A stretch of DNA of 64,000 bases. Origin: Urbifossiella limnaea (GTDB lineage Bacteria > Planctomycetota > Planctomycetia > Gemmatales > Gemmataceae). The notes beneath the pieces were generated by a model. That model did not search any database, was not told the DNA's origin, and saw only the letters and a program-made list of their open reading frames with translations. Below are positions 53,353-61,993 of the stretch, piece by piece; positions within the stretch are counted from its first letter, which is position 1, and each line of letters opens with the position of its first letter. The stretch is from the NCBI RefSeq assembly GCF_007747215.1, contig NZ_CP036273.1, forward strand, positions 1,658,322-1,722,321. Direction: 5' to 3'. The position numbers and the translations under genes are program-made.

Positions 53353-53787
53353 ATGCCCCGCTACCTTGTCCTCTCCCTCGGCCTCGTCGCCGCCGCCCTC
53401 GCGCCGGGGTGCGGGTCGTCCGAGAAGCCGTACACCGACAACTCGAAGGACCCTGACCTGTACGCCCAGGACGTCAAGCAGATCGCCGTCGACGCCATCC
53501 AGCGGGCCCGCCGCTCGCGCGAGCCGGCCGACCAGCTCCAGACCATCGTGACCGAGATCGAAGGGCAGTCGGCGAACAACCGCCCCGTCGGCTCCCACCA
53601 GCCGGTCTACACCGAGCTGTTGACGGCGGCGAAGCAGCTCCAGGGGGACTGCAACAAGGCGAACGGCCGGCCGGCCGACCTGTCGACCCGTCTCGACGGG
53701 CTGAAGAAGATCGCCGACAAGCTCCCCGGCCAGGTCCAACTCGGCCGCGGTGAGGAACCCAAGGCGAAGGACCCCGCGCGGGACTGA
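53353..53787 (+). CDS. Small lipoprotein paired with DUF1559 gene
   Basis: MPRYLVLSLGLVAAALAPGC gives a lipobox APGC at residues 17-20. The 144-residue product is hydrophilic and helical in its mature part: AQDVKQIAVDAIQRARRSRE, PADQLQTIVTEIEGQSANNR, DLSTRLDGLKKIADKLPG. No family is recognised. It is probably cotranscribed with the DUF1559 gene and could be its envelope partner. A terminator follows at 53821. Confidence 0.75.
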   Translation: MPRYLVLSLGLVAAALAPGCGSSEKPYTDNSKDPDLYAQDVKQIAVDAIQRARRSREPADQLQTIVTEIEGQSANNRPVGSHQPVYTELLTAAKQLQGDCNKANGRPADLSTRLDGLKKIADKLPGQVQLGRGEEPKAKDPARD

Positions 53788-53820
53788 CCGACTTTCGGGG
53801 GCGCCAGGCCCTGATACTCG

Positions 53821-53864
53821 CGAGGCCGGGCTCACGCCGAGGTGGGCTCGGCCTCGGTGTTTTC
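53821..53864 (+). terminator. Intrinsic terminator of the DUF1559-lipoprotein pair
   Basis: The outer arms CGAGGCCGGGCTC and GGGCTCGGCCTCG can pair with two mismatches, and an inner GCCGAG/CTCGGC hairpin is an alternative. GTGTTTT follows. It begins 33 bases after the lipoprotein stop. Confidence 0.65.
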
Positions 53865-54191
53865 CGCGTCACTCGTCGATCGCTCCACCCGGCGACAAGT
53901 CTCCTGGATAGGCAGCTGCGAGCCCGATGGCCTCCGCCGCAACGGCGGTCATGCCGGGGTAGGCCCACAACCGTCGGACTCCACTGAACGGCACCACATC
54001 TCGACCACGGCGATCAGGTACGTGATCGCGCCGCTCTTTGGGTCGGCTGGGGGGGGGCGTCACCCGGACCCCGCCGGGTGCGAGTTCCCAGCCGACCGGC
54101 CGCCCGCCAACGGTTCCTTTCTGGTGTACTCCCGTACCTTCTGCCTCGTGGGGCGAATTCGGCGGAAAGGCTTGTGTTGCTTGGTTTTCGA
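53865..54191. other. 327-bp gap before tRNA-Ser, possible gene remnant
   Basis: No intact gene. On the minus strand a frame ends at 53869 with YPGMTAVAAEAIGLAAAYPG followed by DLSPGGAIDE and a stop, which reads like a protein tail, but upstream it merges with the tRNA and has no start. It may be the remains of a gene cut by an insertion at the tRNA. Confidence 0.3.
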
Positions 54192-54223
54192 GCGGAAGGG
54201 GAGGGATTCGAACCCTCGAACGT
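54192..54223. repeat. 32-bp direct repeat, copy 2 (3' end of intact tRNA-Ser)
   Basis: Identical to 51779-51810 and in the same orientation. It is the 3' end of the intact tRNA-Ser(UGA) gene plus one flanking base. Confidence 0.8.
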
Positions 54224-54279
54224 GTTGCCACGTTGCCGGTTTTCAAGACCGGTGCAATCGACCACTCTGCCACCCTTCC
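54193..54279 (-). tRNA. tRNA-Ser (TGA)
   Basis: On the minus strand GGAAGGG (54279-54273) pairs with CCCTTCC; the D arm contains GGCAGAGTGGTCGATTGC, the anticodon loop CTTGAAA gives TGA, the long variable arm is AACGTGTTGCCACGTT, and the T arm GAGGGTTCGAATCCCTC. The discriminator G is at 54193. At 87 bases it has the class-II length. CCA is not encoded. Confidence 0.95.
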
Positions 54280-54295
54280 GGCGGCTCACAACAGG

Positions 54296-54327
54296 CGACG
54301 CCCACCCGCAGTGGCGGGTGGGCGTCG
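54296..54327. terminator. Hairpin between tRNA-Ser and the oxidoreductase gene
   Basis: CGACGCCCACCCGC (54296-54309) pairs exactly with GCGGGTGGGCGTCG (54314-54327). On the minus strand it lies downstream of the oxidoreductase gene and upstream of the tRNA promoter, so it may isolate the tRNA from read-through. The bases 54328-54515 hold no gene. Confidence 0.65.
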
Positions 54328-54515
54328 GTCCCGATACTGACCACATTCACGCCGTCGGCCACAACTCCCTGCTGGGCAGCGACTACCGCCGGAACCGACC
54401 CGGCGGCGTCGCTCTCACACTGTTTCTTCCAGTTGAGTCAATGCTTCTTGGGACGGGGTGTCCCTCTCTCCTGGAATCAATCAACTCCGTCCCACCGACG
54501 ACGCCTGGAACGAGG

Positions 54516-56078
54516 TCAGTTCCCGGCCGGCGCCGGGTCGGCGCCGTTCACCCACGGGCCTTCGAGCCGCTGGTACGCCGGCGGCACCAGCTTGCTGCCG
54601 CGGTCGCCGCCCGTCCAGCCCTGCACCTGGCTCGGCGTGTCGCGCTTCTTGCTGCGGGCCTCCAGCTTCGTCGCCCAGCTGCTGTCGGCCTCCTTCGGGG
54701 CGCGGCCGTCCTTGTCCCAGAAGTACACCTTGCCGTTGCGGTAGCTGTTGGCGCCCATGTTCACCGTGCTGAACGCCGCGGCGCCGAGCTCCGGGGTGCT
54801 CAGCGTCATCCGCCGCTTCGCCGCCACGCACTCCAGGAAGTTGTCCCACAGGGCGTACGTCGCCGAGTCCTCGACGCCGTTCTTCGGGCTGGCGAACTTC
54901 GGGTTCACGTACTCGTGGATCGGCTTGCTGTCCGCGTCCTTCGGCTTGCTCGGGCCGCCGGCCGGGTACTGGCCGTACACCTCGAACCCCTTCAGGTAAT
55001 CGGCCCGGCCGGTCGGGCTGAACTTGATCGTGCCCAGGTGGCCGCGGATCGTCTCGCCCAGCTGCACGTCGTTCAGCATCGTCGCCGAGATGATGACCTG
55101 GCAGCCCTCCTCGTAGTCGGCCACCACCGTCGCCACGTCCGGCACGTCGCGGCCGTCGTACTCCATGTACAGGCCGCCGCCGCCGGTCACCCGCCCGGGG
55201 AACTTCAGCCCCATCGCGGCGATCAGGTGCGTCGTCTGGTGGACGAACAGGTCGGTGAACATGCCGCCGCCGAACGGCCAGTAGCACCGCCACTGCGCCC
55301 ACACGGCCCGGTCGAACGGCATCTGCGCCGGGGTCGGGCCGAGCGGCTGGTCGTCCACGCCCTTGAAGGCGTGGCCGAGCCACATGTTCCAGTCCACCGT
55401 GGTCGGGCTCATCTCGCGGGTCAGCGGGTAGTACCGCCACTGGCCGACGCTGCTGTTGCGGAAGTAGCTCGTCTGCCCCTGGAGGACGTGGCCGATGTTG
55501 CCGGCCTTCACGTACTCGTTGGCCGCGAGCCACGTCGGGTCGGCCATCGACTGCACGCCGACGGTGACGACGCGGTTGAGCTTCTGGGCGGCGTCGACCA
55601 CGGCGATCGCCTCGGCGATCGTGCGGGTCATCGGCTTCTCCATGTACACGTCCTTGCCCGCCTGCATGGCGTCAATGGCCATGCGGGCGTGCCAGTGGTC
55701 GGGGGTGGCGATGCACACCACGTCCACGTCCTTCTGCTCCAGGATTTTGCGGTAGTCCTTGGAGACGTGGTTGCGGTCGTCGCGGTTCAGGCCGCACCGC
55801 TCGGCCGACGGGTACAGGCCGCGGCCGCGGATCAGGTTCGCCACGACCTGCCCGTCCCACACGTCGCACACGGCGACCGGGGCGACGGGCTTGTTCAGCT
55901 CGCGCATCTTCAGGATCACGTCGATGTGCTGCTGGCAGCGACCGCCGACGCCGAGGAAGCCGACGCCGACGCGGGCGTTGGCCCCGGGCACCTGGGCGTA
56001 GCTCTTGGCCGTGAAACTCATGGCCGCCCCGGCCGCGGCCGAGGACGCCAGGAAGGACCGTCGCGACGACTTCGACAT
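54516..56078 (-). CDS. Tat-exported Gfo/Idh/MocA family oxidoreductase
   Basis: The 520-residue product starts at ATG 56078, preceded by GGAGG, and opens with a twin-arginine signal SKSSRRSFLASSAAAGAAMS. A Rossmann dinucleotide-binding fold follows (ARVGVGFLGVGGRCQQHIDV), with VDVVCIATPDHWHARMAIDA and the family's EKP motif in GKDVYMEKPMTRTIAEA. The C-terminal half is the Gfo/Idh substrate domain with a His in FTDLFVHQTTHLIAAMGLKF. Such exported enzymes are abundant in planctomycetes and are assigned to sugar or polysaccharide catabolism. The substrate is unknown. Confidence 0.92.
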   Translation of the reverse strand: MSKSSRRSFLASSAAAGAAMSFTAKSYAQVPGANARVGVGFLGVGGRCQQHIDVILKMRELNKPVAPVAVCDVWDGQVVANLIRGRGLYPSAERCGLNRDDRNHVSKDYRKILEQKDVDVVCIATPDHWHARMAIDAMQAGKDVYMEKPMTRTIAEAIAVVDAAQKLNRVVTVGVQSMADPTWLAANEYVKAGNIGHVLQGQTSYFRNSSVGQWRYYPLTREMSPTTVDWNMWLGHAFKGVDDQPLGPTPAQMPFDRAVWAQWRCYWPFGGGMFTDLFVHQTTHLIAAMGLKFPGRVTGGGGLYMEYDGRDVPDVATVVADYEEGCQVIISATMLNDVQLGETIRGHLGTIKFSPTGRADYLKGFEVYGQYPAGGPSKPKDADSKPIHEYVNPKFASPKNGVEDSATYALWDNFLECVAAKRRMTLSTPELGAAAFSTVNMGANSYRNGKVYFWDKDGRAPKEADSSWATKLEARSKKRDTPSQVQGWTGGDRGSKLVPPAYQRLEGPWVNGADPAPAGN

Positions 56079-56116
56079 GAGACGCCTCCAGGGTGGGCGA
56101 GGGGTGTAACGAACGA

Positions 56117-56142
56117 AGCCCACCTGAAACTCCGGGTGGGCT
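56117..56142 (-). terminator. Hairpin after the esterase gene
   Basis: AGCCCACC pairs with GGTGGGCT within 56117-56142, with one or two extra base pairs toward the loop. On the minus strand it follows the esterase stop by 12 bases and precedes the oxidoreductase gene. Confidence 0.6.
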
Positions 56143-56153
56143 GAATCACCAAC

Positions 56154-56882
56154 TCACTTCTTCTTCTGCGCCGCCAACCAGGGGAAGAATTCCTTCTCGG
56201 CGTAGGCGCGGTCCCAGCTGTTGTGGTCGACGCCGGCGTACTCGCTGTACTTGGGGTTGCCGCCGGCCTTCTTCAGGGCGTCCACCATCGTCCGCGACAG
56301 CTCGACCTTCACGGCCTTGTCCTGGTCGCCGTGGAACACCCACGTGGGGATGTCCTTGATCTTCGGGGCGTCCTTGGCGTTCCCGCCGCCGCAGATCGGG
56401 GCGATGGCGGCCCACCGGTCGGGGTGCGCCGCGGCGATACTCCAGGTACCGAACCCGCCCATGCTCAGGCCGGTGAGGTACACCCGCTTCGTGTCCGTCT
56501 TGTAGCTCTTGGTCACCTCGTCGAGGATGGCGAGGGCACGCTTCCCCTCGGCGCTCGCGGCCTGCCAGCCGCCCTTCTGCGACTGCGGGATGACGGTGAT
56601 GAACCCGAACTCCTTCTCCTGCTTCTTGATGGCGGTGCCGATGCCGACCTTCGCGGGCACGCCGCCGCGGCCCTTCGTCTCGCCGGCGCCGTGCAGGAAC
56701 AGGATGACGGGGTACTCCTTCGTGCCGTCGTAGCCGTGAGGCACGAACACGACGTAGGGAATCTTCGTCCCGTCGGGGTCGGTGAAGTCCTTGGTGATGA
56801 AGCCGGTCTTGGCGTCCTGGGCGGAGCCGGCGGCAACGAACGCCACGGCCGACAGGAGGGCGGCGAACAGCGCGCGGGTCAC
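56154..56882 (-). CDS. Secreted alpha/beta-hydrolase (esterase/PHB-depolymerase-like)
   Basis: The product is 242 residues from a GTG at 56882 with GGAG upstream. A signal peptide (MTRALFAALLSAVAFVAAGS) precedes an alpha/beta hydrolase: YPVILFLHGAGETKGRGG with the HG oxyanion element, nucleophile YLTGLSMGGFGTWSIAAAHP near residue 140, Asp in FHGDQDKAVKVE and His in AGVDHNSWDRAY. It is a predicted periplasmic peptidase-like or carbohydrate esterase of the kind found near sugar-catabolic genes. It is upstream of the oxidoreductase in the same direction. Confidence 0.88.
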   Translation of the reverse strand: MTRALFAALLSAVAFVAAGSAQDAKTGFITKDFTDPDGTKIPYVVFVPHGYDGTKEYPVILFLHGAGETKGRGGVPAKVGIGTAIKKQEKEFGFITVIPQSQKGGWQAASAEGKRALAILDEVTKSYKTDTKRVYLTGLSMGGFGTWSIAAAHPDRWAAIAPICGGGNAKDAPKIKDIPTWVFHGDQDKAVKVELSRTMVDALKKAGGNPKYSEYAGVDHNSWDRAYAEKEFFPWLAAQKKK

Positions 56883-56970
56883 GGGCGGGCTCCGGGAGAG
56901 GAGAGGGGGCCGGCTGGGCGGTGGGAGTAGCGTATCAGACGCGGATGCGCCCCGCCAGCGGGGACGGGGC

Positions 56971-57070
56971 GAAGAGTTTAGACAGGATGACAGGATGAAC
57001 GGGATACCGAACCAAGACGGTGGCTTCGGTTCGGTATCCCGTTCATCCTGTCATCCTGTCTAAACTCTTC
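56971..57070. repeat. Perfect 43-bp inverted repeat
   Basis: Arms 56971-57013 and 57028-57070 are exactly complementary around a 14-base loop. Each arm contains a tandem of the form TCATCCTGTCATCCTGTC. It sits between the methyltransferase 3' end (three bases away) and the esterase start. The arm is far longer than a terminator needs. Confidence 0.85.
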
Positions 57071-57073
57071 CGC

Positions 57074-58174
57074 TCACTTCCGCCGGAAGGCGAAGAACTC
57101 GCGCGTCGCCGGCCCGACCCACGGCAGCGCCTGCACCACCTCCGCCGACAGGCCCGCCAGCGCCGCCAGACGCAGCAGGTGGTCGCGGTTCACCTCCACC
57201 GCGTACCGACTCCCCGCCGACCGGCTCACCAGCGGCGACGTGAACACGTCCGCAAAGACGACGCCGCCGGGGGCCAGCGCCCGCGCCGCCTCCGCAAGCA
57301 GCAGTGCCGTCTCGTCCGGGTAGGTGTGCGTGAACACGCTGTAGAACGCCACCGCGTCGAACGCCGCGTCCGGTGCCGGGACCGTCGTCATGCCGTTGAC
57401 CGCGAAGCGGAAGTTCGGCCGGCGGTACGTGCGGCGGCAGAATTCGACCGCCTCCGGCGCCAGGTCCGTGCCGAAGTACCCCCCGCGGTCGGAGAGGTAA
57501 GCTTCCGCGGCCGCGGCCAGCAAGCCGGTGCCGCAGCCCACGTCGAGCAGGCGGCCGTCGGGCGTCAGACCGAGCTTCTTCAGCAGGTCGAGCTTGATCG
57601 GCTTGAGGCGCTCGAACTCCGCGGCCGACGGCGGGCCCGAGGCGCTCCAGTGGTCGCGGCCCAGGTCGGCCTTCGAATAGATGTCCAGGTAGTTGAACCC
57701 CGCGTCGAACGGGTGGGTGACGTTCACGTCGAAGCGGGCCGCCGGGCCGACCGCCTCGAAGCTCGGGCCGCCGCGCTGGCCGAGGGCGAACGTCGCCACG
57801 TAGTCGCCGAGGTAGCCGGGGGCCGGGGCGCGGAACACGGCGGTGACCGACTCGCCGGGGTACACGGCGCGGGGCAGGGGGGCGAACCCGTCGCACGGGT
57901 CGCAGGCGGCGCCGGTGGCGCAGCTCCAGCGCGCAAGGACGCCGACCGGGTGCGTTCCCTCCGGCCCAACCGGGAGGGGACTGTGGTTCGTGACACGGAG
58001 CGTCACGTCGAACGGCCGGCCGGCCTCGCCCACGGGGCAGGCCCGAACGACCTCGACGCGCGCCCGCAGGTCGGGACCACACAGCGGGGCGACGTGGCGG
58101 ACGGGGCGGAAGGCACGGGCCACGCGACGGGCCGCCGGGCGGAGGGCGGACGGCACGAGGAGCTTGGCGTTCAT
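57074..58174 (-). CDS. Class-I SAM methyltransferase with N-terminal beta-sandwich
   Basis: The 366-residue product, from ATG 58174, has an N-terminal region (about 25-150) that reads like an Ig-like or beta-sandwich domain (VTLRVTNHSPLPVGPEGTHP, VFRAPAPGYLGDYVATFALG). The methyltransferase proper follows: motif I GRLLDVGCGTGLLAAAAEAY near residue 210, then YFGTDLAPEAVEFCRR, FDAVAFYSVFTHTYPDETAL and LAPGGVVFADVFTS. Such fusions are seen in polysaccharide- or glycan-modifying clusters. The methyl acceptor is unknown. Confidence 0.85.
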   Translation of the reverse strand: MNAKLLVPSALRPAARRVARAFRPVRHVAPLCGPDLRARVEVVRACPVGEAGRPFDVTLRVTNHSPLPVGPEGTHPVGVLARWSCATGAACDPCDGFAPLPRAVYPGESVTAVFRAPAPGYLGDYVATFALGQRGGPSFEAVGPAARFDVNVTHPFDAGFNYLDIYSKADLGRDHWSASGPPSAAEFERLKPIKLDLLKKLGLTPDGRLLDVGCGTGLLAAAAEAYLSDRGGYFGTDLAPEAVEFCRRTYRRPNFRFAVNGMTTVPAPDAAFDAVAFYSVFTHTYPDETALLLAEAARALAPGGVVFADVFTSPLVSRSAGSRYAVEVNRDHLLRLAALAGLSAEVVQALPWVGPATREFFAFRRK

Positions 58175-58261
58175 GCGGCGGGGTCCGGGGAACGGAGCGG
58201 GGCCGGGGCGGCGGGACACTACCCACCCCACCCCGGCCCCGTCAACCACAACAGCGGTGCG

Positions 58262-60694
58262 TTAGCCCACGTACAACGGGTCGGCGAGCCCGCCGAACAC
58301 GCGAACCCGGCCGCGGGCGTCCGGGTCCGGGTCGAGCTTGATGTCCGCGCCGTAGTACAACTCGACTTCCGAGTTCGGCCCGCCGACCAGGATGTCGGCC
58401 CGGTTGTCGCCGTCGAGCTTGGCCGCGGCGACGCGGGCACCCGCCCGCCCGTTCGCGTCGCCGGCGAAGAAGTCGGCCAGCGCCACGTTCGTTTTCCCGC
58501 CGGCCAGCGCCACGCCACTCACCACCCGCACCCGCGGGGCGCCGCCGACGCCGGCCCCGGCGACCACGTCGGCGTACCCGTCGCCGTCCACATCGCCGAC
58601 GGTCAGGAACACGCCCGTCCGCACCGACTCGTCGAACACGAAGAAGTCGTTGACCAGCTGCTGCGGCTTGCCGCCGGCGAGGGTCGCGCCGTTGTACACG
58701 GAGAGGCGCGGGCCGCCGCCCCACCCGGGGGCCACTACCAGGTCGGCGACGCCGTCGCGGTTGACGTCGCCGGCGGCGACCCGCAGGCCGCCGCGGAAGT
58801 CGGGGTACGGCAGGCCGAAGAAGTCGGGGACCATCTTGGTCAGCGCTCCGCCGGCCCACACCTGAACGCGCGGCCCGCCGCCCTCGCCGGGGGCGATGAC
58901 CACGTCCATGCGGCCGTCGCGGTTGAAGTCGGCCACCGCCACCTCGGCGGACCCGGTAAAGTTCTCAAACGGGGCGGTGTCGAAGATCAGCTGCCGGGTC
59001 GCGCCGTCCCAGATGCGCACCCGCGCCGCGATGCCGCCGCCGCTGCCGACAATGACGTCGGGCGTGCCGTCGCCGGTCACGTCGCCGCGAACGACGCGGG
59101 CGCCGCCGGCGTAGTCGTTTCCGAACGGGGTGATGGTGAAGTCCACCGTCGCGTCGGAGCGGAAGACGACGACCGTGGTCGCGGACCCCGGCGTGGCGGC
59201 AGTCGCGGTGGCGAACGCGGCCGGGGTCGAGGGTGCAGGCGCGGCCGCTGCCGGCGTGCTGTTGGCCGGCACCTGCGTCGCCGTGTCGGGGCGCGTCGGG
59301 CTGCCGGTCGAGTTCGGGTTCGACGCGGCCACGATCGGCGCGGCCATGCCGGCCGGCACGCCCACCTCGACGAGGCTGTAGTCGGTGACGGTCGGGTTCT
59401 TGTTGGCGTCGGTGTGGGCGAGCGCCCCGAGGCCGGCGAACGTGACCTGCCCGTTCCGCTCGGCGGCGACCGGGTACAGCAGCTGGTTCGCCAGCGGGTT
59501 CGACTGCCGGTACACCGTCTTCAACTGCCACCGGCCGCCGCTCAGCGTGGCGACGCGGATCTGCCCGGCGACCTCGTTCGCGTACGACACCGGCAGGTGC
59601 TCACCGGCCTCGTCCGAGAACACCACGTTCGCCCGGCCGGCCGAGTCGAAGTACAGCTGCGGGGCGAACCCGGTGAACTTCGCCCCGTCGCCGGCGACGT
59701 AGCCGTCCGGCGCGGTGGCGACGTTCTGGTGGGCCCACGTGCCGTTCGCGTTGCGGGTGCTGTAGATCAGCTTCGACCACTCGGGCGAGCCGGTCGGGTA
59801 GCGCTCGACGTAGTAGTGGGCGATCGCGATCTGCCCGGACGGGCTGACCGCGACCGACGCCCCGAGCCCGGCGTCGGCGGTGCCGTCGCTCGGCTGCTGG
59901 ACCACCTCGGACTTCCACGAGCCGGACGAGTTCGAGGCGTAGCGCAGCTCGCTGTAGACGGTGCTGAACGCGCCGGCGATGTAGAACTGCGGCGTGTACG
60001 TGACGTGGGCGTTGTTCTTCCCGTCGACCGCGATCGACAGGTACCGCGGCGCCCAACGGCCGCCGGTGAACCAGATTTCCTGCTTCAGGTCGGCCGTGTC
60101 GGCGACGCGGTCGAACGCCCAGCTGCCGCTCTTGTTCGTGGCGTACCACAGGATGCCGCTGCCCGAGTTGCCCACGCCGGTGGCCGCGGTGTACGTCTCG
60201 GCGAAGAGCAGGTGGAGGGAGTTGTTCGCTCCCGCCTCGGCGACCAGGTTGCTCGGCCCCCACGTGCTCAGCCACGGCGTGCCGATCGTTTCGACCTGCT
60301 GCCACGCGCCGCCGGTGCGGGCGTAGTGGCGGATGACGGTCTGGAAGCCGTTCCCCGAGCCGTTCCAGGCCTGGTCGAGGAACAGGACGTGCGGGGTGCC
60401 GTCGTTGGTGAAGACGAGCTGCGCGGACTGGGACGCCTTCTGCACGGCGTCGCGGTTGTCGTACTGGCTCTGCGTGAAAGTGGTGGCGGTGGCGACGGGC
60501 GTGTCGAACCACTGGCTCGCCGCGCGGGTGCGGTAGACGAGCGTCTGGCCGTTCCAAACCAGCTGGGCGAGCTCCCCCGTGGGGGCGTACTGGGTCCAGT
60601 TGAACTCGCCCGCCGGGATGACACTCCCGGCCGGCACGTCGCGGTCTTCCAGTCGCTCGACGCGGAGGTCGGCCGGGCGGTTCGGCTTGGTCAT
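58262..60694 (-). CDS. LEDR-signal surface protein with beta-propeller-like region and FG-GAP tail
   Basis: The 810-residue product starts at ATG 60694 with RVERLEDRDVPAG at residues 11-23, the planctomycete extracellular signal. Residues about 35-500 read as repeated beta strands, suggesting a propeller (GVGNSGSGILWYATNKSGSW, YLSIAVDGKNNAHVTYTPQF). A Thr/Pro/Ala-rich linker follows, and the last 265 residues hold five FG-GAP-type repeats (VTGDGTPDVIV, FNRDGRMDVVI, VNRDGVADLVV, VDGDGYADVVA, LDGDNRADILV). The tail has the same five-repeat order as the giant protein at 680. It is probably surface-anchored, with carbohydrate or protein binding as possible roles. Confidence 0.85.
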   Translation of the reverse strand: MTKPNRPADLRVERLEDRDVPAGSVIPAGEFNWTQYAPTGELAQLVWNGQTLVYRTRAASQWFDTPVATATTFTQSQYDNRDAVQKASQSAQLVFTNDGTPHVLFLDQAWNGSGNGFQTVIRHYARTGGAWQQVETIGTPWLSTWGPSNLVAEAGANNSLHLLFAETYTAATGVGNSGSGILWYATNKSGSWAFDRVADTADLKQEIWFTGGRWAPRYLSIAVDGKNNAHVTYTPQFYIAGAFSTVYSELRYASNSSGSWKSEVVQQPSDGTADAGLGASVAVSPSGQIAIAHYYVERYPTGSPEWSKLIYSTRNANGTWAHQNVATAPDGYVAGDGAKFTGFAPQLYFDSAGRANVVFSDEAGEHLPVSYANEVAGQIRVATLSGGRWQLKTVYRQSNPLANQLLYPVAAERNGQVTFAGLGALAHTDANKNPTVTDYSLVEVGVPAGMAAPIVAASNPNSTGSPTRPDTATQVPANSTPAAAAPAPSTPAAFATATAATPGSATTVVVFRSDATVDFTITPFGNDYAGGARVVRGDVTGDGTPDVIVGSGGGIAARVRIWDGATRQLIFDTAPFENFTGSAEVAVADFNRDGRMDVVIAPGEGGGPRVQVWAGGALTKMVPDFFGLPYPDFRGGLRVAAGDVNRDGVADLVVAPGWGGGPRLSVYNGATLAGGKPQQLVNDFFVFDESVRTGVFLTVGDVDGDGYADVVAGAGVGGAPRVRVVSGVALAGGKTNVALADFFAGDANGRAGARVAAAKLDGDNRADILVGGPNSEVELYYGADIKLDPDPDARGRVRVFGGLADPLYVG

Positions 60695-60855
60695 CCGGGG
60701 CCCCTGTCGGGTAACGGACGGGCGCGCGCGATCCGGCCGATAGCCGTGTGGCTCGGCGGAATCAATCGCACCCCTCCGGGCTGGGACGGAACCACCCACC
60801 GGCCCCCGCCGGCAGGCACGACCGACGCCGGTCCCTGGCCCCCGACCGGCGCGCT

Positions 60856-60896
60856 GCCGCCGGCCCGCAACGGGAATCCCGATGCGGGCCGGCGGC
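60856..60896. repeat. 14-bp inverted repeat with nested hairpin
   Basis: GCCGCCGGCCCGCA (60856-60869) pairs exactly with TGCGGGCCGGCGGC (60883-60896); the loop itself can fold as CGGGAATCCCG. It lies between the divergent surface-protein and ABC-transporter genes, 57 bases upstream of the latter. Confidence 0.6.
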
Positions 60897-60952
60897 CGTA
60901 CCGATCCCCCCGCGCTCCCACTCCGGGAGCGCCGCCGTAGAATGCCCGTTGA

Positions 60953-61993
60953 ATGGACACCCCGGCGATCCGCACCGAGAACCTGACCCGCACCTACCGC
61001 CTCCCCAGGCGGCGATGGGGCAAAGCCCCGGACCCGGACGCCCCGCCGGAGTTCACCGCCCTCGCGGGGGTGACGCTCGACGTGCGGCCGGGAGAGCTGT
61101 TCGGCCTGCTCGGCCCCAACGGGGCCGGCAAGACGACGCTCATCAAGATCCTCACTACCCTCCTCGCGCCCACGTCCGGGACCGCTGAAGTCAGCGGGCT
61201 GGACGTGGTTTCCCAGGCGAGGCGCATCCGGCCGTTCATCAACATGGTGAGCGGCGGCGAGTCGAGCGGGTACGGGATCCTGAACGTCCGGGAAAACCTC
61301 TGGCTCTTCGCCCGGATGTACGGCGTGCCGACGGCCGTGGCCCACGACCGCATCGACAAGATGCTGGGCGTGGTCGGGCTGACCGAGAAGGCCGGCTCGC
61401 GCGTAAGTCACCTATCGACCGGGCAGCGGCAGAAGATGAACTTTTGCCGCGGATTTATCACCGACCCGAAAGTGCTGTTCCTCGACGAGCCGACGCTCGG
61501 CCTGGACGTGACCAGCGCGCGGGCGATCCGCGTGTTCGTGCGCCGGTGGATGGCGGAAGACCCGGCCCGCACACTGCTTCTGACGACGCACTACATGGCC
61601 GAGGCGGACGAATTGTGCGACCGGCTGGCCATCATCGACCGCGGAAAAGTGCTCGCCTGCGACACACCGGGCAATCTGAAGAAGCGAGTGCAGGAGTACC
61701 CAATCTTCGAGCTGAACCTGGCCCCGGGGTCGGGCGGGTGGGCCGAGTTGGGCAAGCTGTGGGGGGTGCAGCAGAGTACGGCGGTGGAAGGGCCGGAGGG
61801 CGTGGCGCTGAAGGTGGCGCTCCGCGAGGAGCCGGCGATCGGGGCGGTGGTGCAAGCCCTGGCGACCGGCGGGGCGCACATCCTGTCGCTGAAGAAGGTG
61901 GAGCCGACGCTGGAGGACGTGTTCATCGAACTGGTGGGCCACGGACTCGGTGGCGACGCGGTCGCCGCGAAGGGGGCGACCGCACATGTCTGA
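60953..61993 (+). CDS. ABC-2 type transporter ATP-binding protein
   Basis: The 346-residue product has a Walker A LLGPNGAGKTTLIK near residue 55, signature LSTGQRQKMNFCRG near 154, Walker B VLFLDEPTLGLDVTSARAI and an H-loop TTHYMAEADELCD. The long C-terminal extension (from about 240, including LKKVEPTLEDVFIELVG) is that of drug- or polysaccharide-exporting ABC-2 ATPases. It drives the two permeases encoded next; its stop overlaps the first permease start by 8 bases. Confidence 0.93.
   Translation: MDTPAIRTENLTRTYRLPRRRWGKAPDPDAPPEFTALAGVTLDVRPGELFGLLGPNGAGKTTLIKILTTLLAPTSGTAEVSGLDVVSQARRIRPFINMVSGGESSGYGILNVRENLWLFARMYGVPTAVAHDRIDKMLGVVGLTEKAGSRVSHLSTGQRQKMNFCRGFITDPKVLFLDEPTLGLDVTSARAIRVFVRRWMAEDPARTLLLTTHYMAEADELCDRLAIIDRGKVLACDTPGNLKKRVQEYPIFELNLAPGSGGWAELGKLWGVQQSTAVEGPEGVALKVALREEPAIGAVVQALATGGAHILSLKKVEPTLEDVFIELVGHGLGGDAVAAKGATAHV

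Noticed and set aside
53869-54273. 134-codon minus-strand frame starting inside tRNA-Ser
   Set aside because: Its first third is translated tRNA; only the tail looks protein-like, so it is noted as a possible remnant and not called as a gene.
54078-56144. 688-codon plus-strand frame over the tRNA-Ser and oxidoreductase
   Set aside because: It crosses a tRNA gene and is antisense to a clear Gfo/Idh/MocA gene.
57020-60940. 1306-codon plus-strand frame across the methyltransferase and surface-protein genes
   Set aside because: Antisense shadow; both minus-strand genes have recognisable domains, start sites and normal composition.
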